NCBI GenBank assembly: GCA_964036295.1
Contig: OZ038471.1
Location: 12,666,184 to 12,730,183 of the forward strand
Origin: Plumapathes pennacea
Taxonomy: Eukaryota > Cnidaria > Anthozoa > Antipatharia > Myriopathidae
Direction: 5' to 3'
Length of the DNA: 64,000 nt
Below, piece by piece: positions 33,566-45,235 of this stretch; position 1 is the first letter of the stretch; each line of letters begins with the position of its first letter. A program made the position numbers and the translations under genes. The notes beneath the pieces are model-generated. The model worked only from the letters and a program-made list of their open reading frames with translations. It searched no databases and was not told where the DNA came from.

Positions 33566-34630
33566 GCATGCGAGTTAAAATCTATCAACATGAAATCGAC
33601 TGAGCACACTGTGTTGGGCCACCTAAAGCTGATGTTCCACGCTCGATGATTTTCAGACTCCAGAGCTTTGGAACGAAGATCCTGGTAATGAAGAACAGGA
33701 GGAAAATTAAAAGAGAGAATTTACACGTAAATGAAGATTTAACAAAACCGAACCAGCCGGTGGAACCTCTAGTGCCGGCATGCAAGTTCGCAAAGAATTC
33801 CGGAAAGTGGGCCTTGCATACAGTCTGGACGAAGCCATTTTTCTCAAACGGCAGGATAACGGGAGTATAATCCGAATAAGACGCACCGTCTCGTGACGTC
33901 AGTGCCGCTTTGCCAGACTGTGGCCTTATGTCTCCAGACACCTAGCTCTGTATGACTCTTAATTGCTACAATCATGGTCAAAATTGTTGGGACGATCCCC
34001 CCCCCCCCCCCCCCCCTTTCAATGTTGGGTAGCGGAGCATGGTTACGACTTATAACTGTACCACGGGCCAACATTGGATGGAGGGGAGGGGGAGGGACCT
34101 GAAAACAAGAAATATGAGACCCCCATAGATTGTACGGATTTACATTGTGCTTCTGATGTGTGCCGTATGGGGAGCGTCCCATGATTGTAGTTGTTCTATT
34201 TTTGATGTATACTTTGCACCTAGTTTAATTAGTTTAGTTTATTGTGTTCCGTCTTGTGTTCTTTCAAGCGCCCTTGACCCGAGCTGTATTATCTTTGTTG
34301 TTTGTAACTCCTCGCAGGGGTGCAGCCAGTCATATTTTACAAATCATAACTTAAGTACGGGGAAACACAAAGAAAGACAGATAGACTACCCTAACTTATA
34401 CAGAAACACCAAGGCCAAGTACACAGGCCAACGCCAGCCTCGTTAACTCCAAACCACCGACGTTCTGCACAGCAGATGGTGTTGAAAAATGCGGATTTGA
34501 TATCAGTCTGCCATTAAGCGACATTCCACGGCACCTTATACAAAGTATAAAATATCAAGTTTCTCTGGAGAGAAACCAGTTTATGCAGAACACCGTACAT
34601 CGAGTTAGTGTCGTGGATAAGACAAACAAA
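33566..34630. promoter_or_regulatory. Upstream region and 5' UTR of receptor gene A
   Basis: Runs from the end of the retroelement to the receptor start codon. It holds a poly-C tract (33999-34017), a G-rich patch near 34080-34100 and sequence collinear with 58385-59403. The promoter should lie here, but no specific element can be named. An upstream ATG at 34583 is not preserved in copy B. Confidence 0.45.
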
Positions 34631-37600
34631 ATGTCGACACCAACCAGCACTGGCCGGGCTTCTACCGGTCCGTTTCTATCTTGTGTCACCATTTTGTTGT
34701 TATGCGCCGGTTTTCTTCGAGTTGAAGTCAAGATGAAGGAACACGAAACAGAGATAGACGACCTAAAGGCACAGTTGTCTTCACAGAGCTCTCTACAAAA
34801 GTCTATTGTGACTGGTAAGTAAAACACGACACTTTCATTTTGCTTGATTAGTAAACTGCCCAGACATCTAATGCGACGTATTAGCCATATTACATAGGAA
34901 ATTGACTGGGCGTTTGTTTGGGACAAAAGGAAAGTGGCCGCAATTTTCTGGGGTGGACGTAAAAGCGGGGTTCCACTGTACATGGACAAAAGTACAATAC
35001 TAAAGCTATCGGCCTGATGGGAATTTCTTCACTCCTTGTGCTGAGCGAACTTAATCGACATGCTCAGAAGGAATTTAGTTCAGAAACTTCCGCTTTGACA
35101 TTTTTTCTCACTTTTGAAGCAGAGCTAAGGTATTGACGAGAATGGAATTTGTGCTCAAAGCAACACTATGTTGTGTGGCCGCAACACCCAAACATCTATT
35201 TAGCCTGTGCTGGATACCGTAGTGGTAAACATGTTGCAGTTCATAAAGTTCCCTTCACCACCCATTTGATGCTTTTCCATGCGGGATCACTTAGTCTAGT
35301 CCTTCAGCAATTTAAATGTTTTCATTTCAAAACGATGCCTCCCATTTGCGATATTTGCACTGATCGAGAAAGCGAAGCGCTGTGCTCAAACAGATTCATT
35401 ATTTTAGCAGTGTTTAAAAATTCCGTCGATCGTGTTTTCGTGCGGAACAAGGTGAGATAAAAACGCATCGAAATCGAACTGAAAAAGCGTATCCAAGGTC
35501 CCTTGAATGTGCCACTGGCCGCATTTTATAATTTTGTATTTATGAGGCATTCCTCAAGTTGTCACAAGGTATAATAAGTCGATATGTTTTTAGTTGTCTT
35601 TCAGTTTTGTACGAGATTGAGCCGGATCAGTTTCGTTCTGTTAGGTAATTAAACCTTCGACAATGTTTCAATGTGTTCCAACGCATTGAACACTGTCGTG
35701 TGGCCGGCAACACCCCCAATCTATTTAGCCGTGCCTGTACTGAGCCCATTGGACGCTTTTACATGTCGCATGCATCGACGAGGTTTCAGTAATTTTCAAG
35801 GGAAATATGCAAGCCGGAAACGCAACGGTAAACTTGCCAAAACCTGATCTTCGACAATTTATTGAGACAATTATCAAATAACATTCCAGACCTATGACAC
35901 AAGAAAAACGGAACAGAGTTTTCCGAAGTTGTTCCCTCTCATATTCATTTTATTACATATGAACGCAGTGCCTTTATATTCCTCAGATGACAATTTTTGA
36001 TGGCAAAAAGGAAAATTCCATTGCCTGAACAGAGCAGCCAAAATATGTATGTCTCGATGGAAATAAAACGATCATCAGAAACGGAAACAGTACAGGATCA
36101 GTTAAAAGAGTCCCCCCCCCGTCCTTATTGGTTCTATTCGTTTCTGTTTCATTTGCTTTCCGGAATATCGTATTTTCTCACAGCGGGAAGGCGAATTAAA
36201 AAAAAAAACTCACCTTCGATTTCATTTCCGCCAAAAACGGATTATAACGACACGGAAAGGTCGCGATCCTTTGAGGAGATCATTTTGTTTATTTGTGACT
36301 TGTACTGAAGCATATCCGGTCTTTCTCAGTCTTAGTTTGTATATTTTCTCTGAACAAACTGTATCTGCAGTCATTCAACATGTGCCCAGATATCTAATGC
36401 GACGTATTAGCCATACTAGAAATACGATAATCGCAGATATCCCCTCGCTCTGCCATTGATTGGACTTTTACTTTGGTACTGCTCAACAAGAGCAGCCTTT
36501 GTTCTACCGAAATGTTGACTCAATCTTTTCTTCGAAGTCAAGTGCTACACGCAAAGGAAGGAGTAAAAGAATGGTGTGTTTTGCGGTACTTTTTGCATTG
36601 AAAAAAGACTGAGCCGGTCGATTGTGTGACGTCGTATGTATTTCCCACGGTCGGCACGTCAAATTAATTTATACAGTCTGCCAAGCACGTTCTCTGAACA
36701 AACTGTATCTGCAGTCATTCAACATGTCCACCAAAAAATCAAGATCTATTTAAGAGGACTTGACAGATCACTCATTTATACATGAGTAACTCTATATTGG
36801 AAAACACCAGGCAAGTGTCACTAGAAAGTTTCGGGAATTTTCACTTTTACTTTTTTTTCACGTTTGAAGCAGAGCTAAGGTATTGACAGGATGAAATTTA
36901 TGCTCAAAGCAAGGCTATGTTGTGTGGCCGCAAACCAAACATCTATTTAGCCTTTACTGGACTAGCCTGTACTAACAGTGGTAAACATGCTGCGGTTTAA
37001 AAAGTTCCCTTCATTGTTTTCATTTCAAAACGATGCTTCCCATTTGCAATGTTTGTACTGATAGAGAAACGGAAACAGTACAGAATCAGTTAAAAAGGTC
37101 CCCTCTTTCTGATTCTATTCGTTTCTGTTTCATTTGCTTTGCGGAATATCGTATCATTCGTGGACTCTCACGGCGGGAAGGCGAAGTAAAAACTTTAACT
37201 CACCTTCGATTTCATTTGCACCAAAAACGGATTATAATTAAACGACACGGAAAGGTCGCGATCCTTTGACGAGATCATCCTGTTCATTTGTGACTTGTAC
37301 TGAAGCATATATTCGGTCTTTCTTAGTCTTAGTTTGTATATTTTCTCTGAACAAAGAGTATCTGCAGTCATTCAACATGTCCACTAAAAATAAAGACCTG
37401 AATAAGAGGACTTGACAGGTCACTCATTCATACATGCGAGTAACTCTATATTGGAAACACCAGGCAAGTGTCACTAGAAATGTTTCGGGTAAAACCACAA
37501 AGCTGAGTTGACAACTGCCAAAGAAATCACCACTGTCGTCTTCGACAGTTTTGATATTTGAAGAGCTTGACTCAGCGCAAGACTCTGCACTTGCGAATAC

Positions 37601-40399
37601 TTAGCTCGATTTAGTAACTCGATTTCATACAGTGCTTCTCTATTGTATTTAAGTTAAAGTATTTCTATTTGAATTACATTTCGACAAAACCTGATGGCGG
37701 CCCGGTTGGACGAACTTGAACGGTAAATTGCTCATTCACATGGTCGCAATGTCTCGGTATTTTAAATCTCTACGGATTGATTGCAACCCAAGAAGAAGGG
37801 TTAACTGTCAGTAAATTCAGTGTCAATCTTGCTCAAAATTTCTTATGTACATGTACGTTGATCTTAAACTTCCTTTCCTTGTGTTTCATAGCGATATTTG
37901 ACACTGAAGACCCTAAAGAAGAAACCAATAAGGACACTACAAATGTGCGAATTCGTCGTGACGTCACAGCTCCCCGGTCCAACAGCACACCTTCCGCCAT
38001 AAAAGAACAACTCGTTAAGAAGATTGATCGCCTGGTCACTGAAGCAAGCCTCAAGATATGCGCTGACAAGGGAGCCGTCTGTTTACCAGGTCCCTCTGGT
38101 CCTCCCGGTGAGCCTGGCTCCCGAGGTCAGAAAGGATCACGTGGTCGAAGAGGATACAAAGGCAGACAAGGACCCAAAGGAACTCAAGGCATCATGGGAC
38201 CACCTGGAAGAAACGGAAAGCAGGGCATCATGGGATCTGTTGGAGCGCGTGGCGAGAAAGGCGAGAGAGGCGAAGGAGGTCCGCAAGGTATGCCGGGAGT
38301 GAAGGGAGATCCAGGGGAGTCAATCAGCACTCCCAGTGTTGTTATCAGCCCAACATCGCTGACCGTGAATGAGAGCGAGGCTGCCTCGATGCAGTGTTCA
38401 GCTGGTGGTAATCCTAAGCCTGTGATAGTGTGGAGTAAAGTCAGTGATTCACTGCCTGTATTGCGGTCAGCGGTGCTTCGTGGTAAGTTGGAGGTTCAGA
38501 AGTCACAGATGAATGACTCCGGAGTATACCAGTGTAAGGCAACAAACATTTTAGGAGTGGCACAGCAACAAGTCAGGCTTCGAGTTAATGGTTGGTAATC
38601 TTTTTATGTTTATCGACTGCATTACCTATATTTACGCTACACCATTCTTTTATCGAAGCGCACTTCCCTTCGTTTAGGTGAGCTTAATCCACACAAAGAC
38701 TGGTATTGATGATTAACAGTTTAATCGCATTCTTCTTAGTCATTCCGGTGAAGAATTTCTTTCATTTCACACGAGGTGATGACTATCAAAAAAGATTTGC
38801 CCTTTCAGCAAATACCTGAACAAAACACTGAATAAAAAGAAACATTGATTATAAGCACTCTGCTCAGATACTTGTACTTGTTTTCTAGTTAGCTATTCAG
38901 TGTTGTAATTCTACCTTTGCTCTTTCAGGTCGCCCTCGTATCTCTCTTTATCCGGGTCCCTTACACGTCAAAGAAGGAACCAACATTGTCCTTCCAGTCT
39001 GTCACACCACTGGATATCCAAACCCGACGGTTACCTGGAAACGAACATCTCAACCAATCCCGAGTCGTCGAGTGAGTTTTACTGGAAATAAACTGAGAAT
39101 CAACTCAGTCCAAAAAACCGACACAGACACTTATACTTGTGAAGCTTCCAATCTCCTGGGCTCATCCTCTGCATCAACCTTCCTTGTTGTTGTAGGTTTT
39201 CCTACGTTTACTCTCAAGCCACCAGAAAATGCTACTCATGTTAGGGGAGAAACATTGACTTTAAATTGTAGTGCTGTAGGAGATCTACAGCCAGTGATGA
39301 GCTGGTGGAAAGATGGCGGACAACTGCCGCGAGATAGAACCACGATGACCAATGGGCTGCTGACAATAAAAAATTTGCAAAGTCACGATGCGGGGGAGTA
39401 TGTGTGCACTGCAACGAGCGCGACGGTCTCTGATGTGCAGGCCAGAACTCGTGTCAGCATTGTAGGTAGGTCAATAATAAGACATAGTTAATTGTTGTGT
39501 GCAGCTTTTTAATTTGCTTTAATTTAAAACACCATTTCCAAGTTGCTCGTTACTCTCAGGCTCAGTGCAAAGCTTGTCTTCATATGTACTAAAATATCCT
39601 TTATTTTTAACATTTTCTTTGTAGCAAAAACCGTTTTGACATATGTCTTTGTGTTTGAAAACACACATACACAAAAAGGAAGCTATTATGAAAAAAACGG
39701 GACAAAGTTAAATATGTTCTTGGATTTATTTCATGGTGGTATAACAAATAAATTCTGTCTGTAAGCATGCCAGCACTAATGGCAACAATTTACTCTGAAC
39801 AATATTACTTCTCCAGAGTTGTTTGACTCGCGCTTCTCCTGTCCTGTCACTAGTCTAAGCTTATTTTGTCTTGTAAGTAGTTACACCATCATGTAAAATA
39901 TCTTTGTCTGAAATTTGCCAAATATTAACGCAAATCAGTTTTGAAAGCGAGGCGAAAAACACCTCGTATTTATATAAAAATTTCCTGGGATTTATAAATT
40001 ATAAATTTAAGGAAATGCACTTTATCGTCGGAAGTTTTACTTATTAAATTCAGTCTGACACTTTTTTTTTTGTATCTTAATCCTTCCACAGACATACCTG
40101 TACGCCTAACACACGGGTCCTATGGTCGGGTGGAAGTTTTGGCTAACGGCGCGTGGGGAACGGTGTGTGATGATGCTTTTGACACTAACGCCGCCAATGT
40201 GGTGTGCAGACAGCTCGGCTACTCCGGAGCAGCAAGTTATCATTGTTGTGCGCATTTCGGACAAGGCAGCGGAGATATATTGATGGATAGTATAAAATGT
40301 ACTGGATCGGAATCTTCCATACATGACTGTGCTCATATTGGATATGGTGTACATAATTGTGCTCATTGGGAAGATTCAGGTGTGAGGTGTTCGACTTAA
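34631..40399 (+). CDS. Type II membrane collagen-Ig3-SRCR scavenger-receptor-like protein, copy A, complete
   Basis: Four exons: 34631-34814, 37892-38590, 38929-39465, 40092-40399. All introns are phase 1, and the protein is 575 residues. Domains: short N-terminus; one hydrophobic anchor at about 14-31 (FLSCVTILLLCAGFL) with no separate signal peptide, hence probably type II; charged coiled coil at about 33-60; dibasic RIRR at 81-84, a furin-type site; CADKGAVC; 26 uninterrupted Gly-X-Y triplets at 128-205; Ig domains with Cys pairs 230/276, 319/365 and 408/454; one SRCR domain at 475-575. The SRCR domain has the WGTVCDD and VVCRQLGYSG motifs and lacks the first and fourth group B cysteines, so it is group A-like with an extra Cys-Cys. 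Anchor, coil, collagen and SRCR match class A scavenger receptors such as MARCO; anchor, furin site and collagen match colmedins. A role as a cell-surface or shed pattern-recognition or adhesion protein is inference. The ATG at 34631 is chosen because it is conserved in copy B. Confidence 0.88.
35040..37160 (+). repeat. Reiterated segments within intron 1 of receptor gene A
   Basis: Blocks recur in direct order. TTTGAAGCAGAGCTAAGGTA..GGCCGCAA occurs at about 35115 and 36866. TTTCATTTCAAAACGATGC is followed by CCCATTTGC at 35323 and 37018. GGAAACAGTACAG..TCTATTCGTTTCTGTTTCAT occurs at about 36080 and 37064. The intron seems to have grown by at least two rounds of internal duplication. Short open frames in these blocks share CTDRE but no recognisable domain. 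Confidence 0.65.
36384..36689 (-). mobile_element. Helitron 3'-end fragment in a patch insertion
   Basis: Present in copy A only. A 36-bp segment (TCTCTGAACAAACTGTATCT..AACATGT) occurs on both sides (about 36347-36383 and 36690-36727). Between them lie 32 bp matching 34859-34890, then a reversed Helitron 3' end starting CTAGAAATACGATAATCGCA at 36416 and running about 270 bp in line with 53274-53545. The Helitron 5' end is missing. Confidence 0.75.
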
Positions 40400-40716
40400 A
40401 ACCTCAGTCTAGAGTGTTCATTAAGCAGTCGCATGAAGCCAGTAACTGTAACATAATATGATTTGTTTATAATATTTGCAATAACATATTTGTTCATTTG
40501 TTCACTACTCACTTTGACCATTACAAGACAAATGAATATTTACGAAGAATATTTTAAGTGACCTATAACGCAAATCATATTTTGAAATCGCTCTCTACTG
40601 TCAATGCAGTTCAGTGTCACGTGCGGGGCAAACTAACAATGGGCACACGCGACATTGTGCCGCTTTGTCACTTCCCTGGTAAGGAAACCGGTCCATTGTG
40701 AGGAACAACCAGTAAG

Positions 40717-40722
40717 AATAAA
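40717..40722 (+). terminator. Candidate poly(A) signal of receptor gene A
   Basis: AATAAA lies 318 bp after the SRCR exon stop codon and is the first clear canonical signal in the 3' flank. Confidence 0.35.
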
Positions 40723-41149
40723 GCGGGTCAGTACTCGAACGAAGGCTTTTACAATTTAAACTTCATTCATTCCATAATAGATTACTATCCAATGGAAGTT
40801 GCTGGTAGAAATTTGCGCTTTACAAGAAGTAAAGACACGTAACTAAGGATGAAAGGTTTTTCTTCTGTAGTCTGTGGCGACAGAAGTCACACGCAGCACC
40901 CGTACAGTTAACTGACGCATTAATAAGAACAAACAGCATGACTGTCCACACCAATCCGCACTGGCTGGGTCCGGATAAGATTTCTACCTAATACTATAAA
41001 CTCTAAGCCCCTAAAGTCCCGCATAGCAGATTAGATATTAACAATGAATGTCGACATACCTGGACAGCCTACCCAAAGTATAATATTGCTACATTTATCT
41101 GGACTGAAATCGGGGCGGGGTAGAGAAATGAGCCTGAGAACGAGGTCTC

Positions 41150-41260
41150 CAGAGCCGGCGGTAGCTCAGCGGTTTCTCAGCTGGGGCAGTGCAATGCCCC
41201 ATACATAACGTGGCAGTGAAACCGACGAACGGGTCGAGATTTTCTACCTCGGAGCAAATT
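41150..41260 (+). mobile_element. tRNA-derived SINE-like head
   Basis: GGCGGTAGCTCAGCGG fits a tRNA A box (TRGYNNARNGG) and ACGGGTCGAGATTTTC approximates a B box about 60 bp later. The acceptor stem does not close, so it is not an intact tRNA; a SINE is more likely. Confidence 0.5.
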
Positions 41261-43028
41261 GAGTTGCTGAGCCTTCTTCTCTGCGGCTTCATCCAACAAC
41301 TACCACGCATTAAACGCCGGTTAGTGCAAAGAGAACATTCAGTTAGGATACAATGGAACCGCTTACTGTAGGCGACATTTAGAAGACTTTCTTGCCGCCG
41401 ATGCAGTCAAACCCTGACCCTGTATAAGACTCACGAATTTGTAGAAAGTCCTCATAAACAGCTGTCTGTCAGTGGGATTTGTTGAGAAATCTGTTCAGAT
41501 GTTGTAATTATGTTGTATTTTGGGTTCTAACAAAAAAAGATGCATGCAGAGGAAGAATTTGTGTACCAGGATTAAAACCGCTGTGATGGTGATCATGATT
41601 GCAGCAATGCAGGTGAGTTAATCTTTCCAAATGTATATCTTCCATCCCCTGTTTTTATTATACTGTAACTTGTGAATGTGAATGAACGAGTTATTGTAAG
41701 TAAGAGGAAATTTTACTTGCTCAGTCGGTCGTTCCATGGGTATAAACTTTTGCCAGAACCAGGTTCCGCTGACCAGTCCATAATGCTGGTGCAGGCATTA
41801 CAGTGTTACTACATACACTAAGCTCGTGTTTGATCTGTGACTGGATTAAGATCCCAGGACCATTAATTTGTGAACTTCAAGATCTACTTCAGAGTCATAT
41901 TGCTGTGTTCAAACCAACTTCCACTACTTAGCTAGGACCGCATTTGATACTAAAACTCCTGATCTGCTTTCATGTGCTGTTGACTTTGCAGAGTTCAGTT
42001 GTCTGCTATGTCTGTGTTTGTTTTTTGTTTTGTTTTGTTTTGTTTTTTTCTACATAACATGTTTACATACAAGATAGTAAATAGTTTAAAAGTAAACTAA
42101 TTAGGTGCTTTTCCTGTAATTATGTTTTACATTATTTTCATTGGCGGCACACTAAGGGAAAAAACAAGCAAACAAACAAAAAAGCAAACAAATAGAACAA
42201 ACAAACAAACAAAAAGAACATGATTTTTAAACATATTAGGAATGCATAGTCTGGAGTCAAAGTAGAACTAGACTTTTGAGCGGTTTAAACATTTGGTTGA
42301 TGTATATACTTCATTTCTGCTGCTAAGAGCTGTATATTTTCACCCCCAGTTAAATGAGGTTTAGGTTTTTTAAAATGATTTTTGTTCGGAGAAGAGCTAC
42401 AAGAACAGTCGTTGAGCCGGGTTTGCAGACAAGCATTTTTTTCTGATACTCTCTGTCATAGCATTCTCTTGTGGCAGCAAAAATATGACCTCTGCTTTTT
42501 GTACTTCTCATATTTGTTCAAAACAGATTATCCCCTCCACGATAGTTTCATGCTTACCCTTTGCCCTGTCATACTCCCTTTGTTTTTGAAGGCAAGCTTC
42601 ATTTATTTCAGAATTCAAAGCGACAGTCGCCCAACTCTGTTCTGACTTTGCTGAGTGTGCATCGCTTATATGGAGGAAACTCCCTTATAAGGAACAAACT
42701 CCCTTATAAGGAGAGGATAGTTGCCATATTAGTCTCCTTACATGTGTTGTCTGCCTGTGACTGAATGACTGACTGACAAACATTCACTTGATGACATATA
42801 TCATTACTTTTACCACCCTCGCTCAAGCTTGGGGAAGGGGGTTAATTATTTAAAAAAGCTGAAGGCTATCTTTTAATTTTTTTATAAAATTTTGAAAAGT
42901 ATTTTATGCCCATGTAGAAAAGAGTGTGATCCAGTGATATCGTTTTGGAATTAAGGCAAAGTATCATTGATGCTGATAATGAACCTTGCTGTTGTGAGTA
43001 AACATAAACTATAATATGTGTATCATTT

Positions 43029-44381
43029 TCCCCGAACGAAGTGAGGGAAATATTTACGACGCTAATGCAGCATAGTCGGCTCATTTGAAGACTCCAAGCG
43101 CGTCGCCATCTCGAAATCTAATGTTCGTGTGTTTGTTTGTGTGTGCGATGCGACCTTTTTAGGCCAGGTGCCTAAGGCAATGTCCAAATAAGGCAATGAC
43201 GTAATTATTATCGACTATAGCCACCGCCATGTTTTTAAGAAAGATTTGAACGAAGCAACAATTGTACGTAACTGCGTTCACGAAAATGAATTTGAAAGCT
43301 ACAAAACTTGAAACAGAACGGTCTCGCGAAGCTCGTCTTCAAAAGAGAAGCGAACAGGCACTTCAAGAGCAAAAGCGGACCGAAGAGAAGACTCCGCAAA
43401 GACAACAGCGCATGAATGCCGACCAAAAGCGACATGAACAGAAGCGAGTAACACAGACAACTCCGCATAGGGAACAGCGCTTGAAAGGAAATCGGGAGCT
43501 TCAGACGCCGTTTTGTGTTAAACTCAGATACTTATTTAGAAAGGACAAGCAACAAAGGTTAGTCAGTGGAAACCGAACAATCACCGTGACAAATATATTG
43601 TATCCCGTATAGCTTTTAACTCGATCACTTCAAGAATGTATTAAAATCTGTATGCTGATCATTTTCCCTCGAAGTATTGTTTTACTACGCTTCTGTCGCC
43701 AGTTTCGGCTACCGTATTCGCTCAGAGCAATCGGAACTTGGAGTCTTGAATGATTTAGTCAGATCAGTGTCTTATTTTTCTGTAATCTGACACGTGGTGA
43801 TGGCAGCGAGAATCGTTTACAAGCCCTTAGAAGTATTACTGGGTCTGAAGCCCGTGTATAATTTGAAGTAAACTGTTCAAGTTTTGCTTTGATTCTGGGA
43901 GAAATCTTGCTGTTTTGAGTGAGTTCACATACAAAACAATTCGAGCCTATTAAATATGCATGTCTGAATCTGGTGCATGCAGTCCAGAGTAAAAACAAAT
44001 CGCACAGGAAGCCTATTTAATTGTACTGCCTATGAATTCAAAATTGGAAAATCAGTGTTCCTTTTTTCCCGTACTACGACGGCCGACCAACTTCAAACTT
44101 TGAGTATTAAATTTTGAGAACGTGCTTGGCAGACTGTATGAATTAATTTGACGTGCCGACCGTGGGAAATACGTACTTCGTCACGCAATCGATTCTTTTT
44201 TCAACGCAAAAGTATAACACACACCATTCTTTTTCTCCTTCCTTTGCGTGTAGCACTTGAGTTCGAAGAAAAGATTGAGTTAACATTTCGGTAAAACAAA
44301 GGCTACTCTTGTTGGGAGTTACCAAAATAAAAGTCCCATCAATGGCAGAGTGAGGGGTATCTGCGATTATCGTATTTCTAG
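43029..44381 (+). mobile_element. Non-autonomous Helitron (spacer copy)
   Basis: Starts TCCCCGAACGAAGTGAGG at 43029 and ends TATCGTATTTCTAG at 44381, followed by T. The preceding base is T rather than the expected A. It is the same subfamily as 53274-54737: truncated charged-repeat ORF followed by a shared non-Rep segment. Length 1353 bp. Confidence 0.85.
43286..43612 (+). pseudogene. Truncated Helitron ORF with foreign C-terminus
   Basis: From ATG in the GTTCACGAAAATG context, the frame gives the charged 23-residue repeat region ([20 protein letters not shown]). It then switches abruptly to TPFCVKLRYLFRKDKQQRLV and stops. The join, GELQ/TPFC, is the same in the copy at 54020-54484, so both derive from one rearranged ancestor. 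It lacks the Cys-rich and Rep parts. Confidence 0.6.
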
Positions 44382-45235
44382 TATTTATTTGTTTTCGGGA
44401 TTTTTTGTGAGTGATTGTGAGAGTGAAGTGAGAGTAAAAAGCTGTTACTTGGAATGTGGCTGAAATATGGTATCTATGAGTTGCTGGAACAAAGTAGATC
44501 TACAGTAGAAAAGTATATGATTTGTATATATGTGTGTACAGTACATTATATTGCCTGTCTGTATTTATGAGGCTGTCTCTGTAAAATCCTCAGGGTCATT
44601 TCGGCTCGAGAAATAGATTTCGCTCTTAGTCTGCTCATCAGTAGTACAATGCATGTAAGTAACAAAAGCGCAAATGGAATGGATAAATTTTCTTTTCTAT
44701 TGGAAATATCCGGCCAGACCCATAGTCGCCTCTCACTCCCAAAATGGCCACGATGAAATATTGAAAATTGGGGAAAAGTAAAATCTCCGTTCATTAAGAT
44801 AGAAACGTTCTAACTTACCATAGTTTGTTTCTCTAAAGTACAACTCTAGTACGTTCTGGTAATATGAGTCTTAGCAATATTACCGTAATTACCTTGGAGC
44901 AACAGGCATTAGAATGACGGAAGTTCAGTAAATGTTCCACAAGCCCAGAATTGGACCAACTTGAAGGGTAAATATCTTCTAACCTGCACTTAGCTGGAAC
45001 ACGTACTTGGTAAGCCTTGAAAGTTCATTCCTTCTACTTTAATCGTCAGCAAAAATAAAATTGTGCACTTGTCATTTGTTCGATTGGTGAAGAGTTAAAT
45101 TTGCATAATTTCCACCAATTTCGGTTGTTACACTTCAATGATTCCGGTATTAATTCTTTAACAATTTCGCTAAAAAACATTTTCGCCAACAATTCCGAGA
45201 TTGCTTGCAAATGCAAAGTAGTTATTGATGTATAT
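44382..45235. other. Spacer, nothing distinct
   Basis: A/T-rich sequence between a Helitron and a palindromic element. No coding similarity, inverted ends or tandem repeat was found by eye. Confidence 0.5.

Larger units (their letters stand above)
26414..39539. repeat. Segmental duplication, copy A (left part of the pair)
   Basis: From inside SLC12A8 exon 10 to at least 39539, this stretch aligns collinearly with 47833-64000. Offsets are stepwise and explained by discrete events: about 21,419 at exon 10; plus about 1701 (Helitron in B); plus 1464 (second Helitron in B) minus 408 (six fewer 68-bp units in B), giving 24,237 exactly; plus about 412 (MITE in B) and smaller changes, giving 24,773 at the receptor start; minus 312 (insert present only in A), giving 24,461 to the window end. 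The right limit is outside the window. Confidence 0.95.
40400..43028. other. Intergenic region after receptor gene A
   Basis: Contains the receptor 3' UTR, a SINE-like element (41150-41240), a TTTTG-repeat tract (42017-42048) and its near complement (CAAACAAACAAA, 42160-42218). No coding block is supported. Confidence 0.55.

Noticed and set aside
34583-34630. Upstream in-frame ATG extending the receptor N-terminus by 16 residues
   Set aside because: The extension is not preserved in copy B, where the frame and ATG are lost, so the ATG at 34631 is preferred.
35149-35460. 103-codon open frame kept in both receptor introns (also 59922-60233)
   Set aside because: Intronic, no recognisable domain, and its blocks belong to reiterated intron sequence; duplication alone explains its survival.
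37238-37423. Minus-strand 61-codon frame, identical at 61700-61885
   Set aside because: Identity is due to duplication; no domain or coding signature.
41150-41260. Possible functional tRNA gene
   Set aside because: A-box-like and B-box-like words exist, but the acceptor stem and anticodon arm do not form; a SINE head is more likely.
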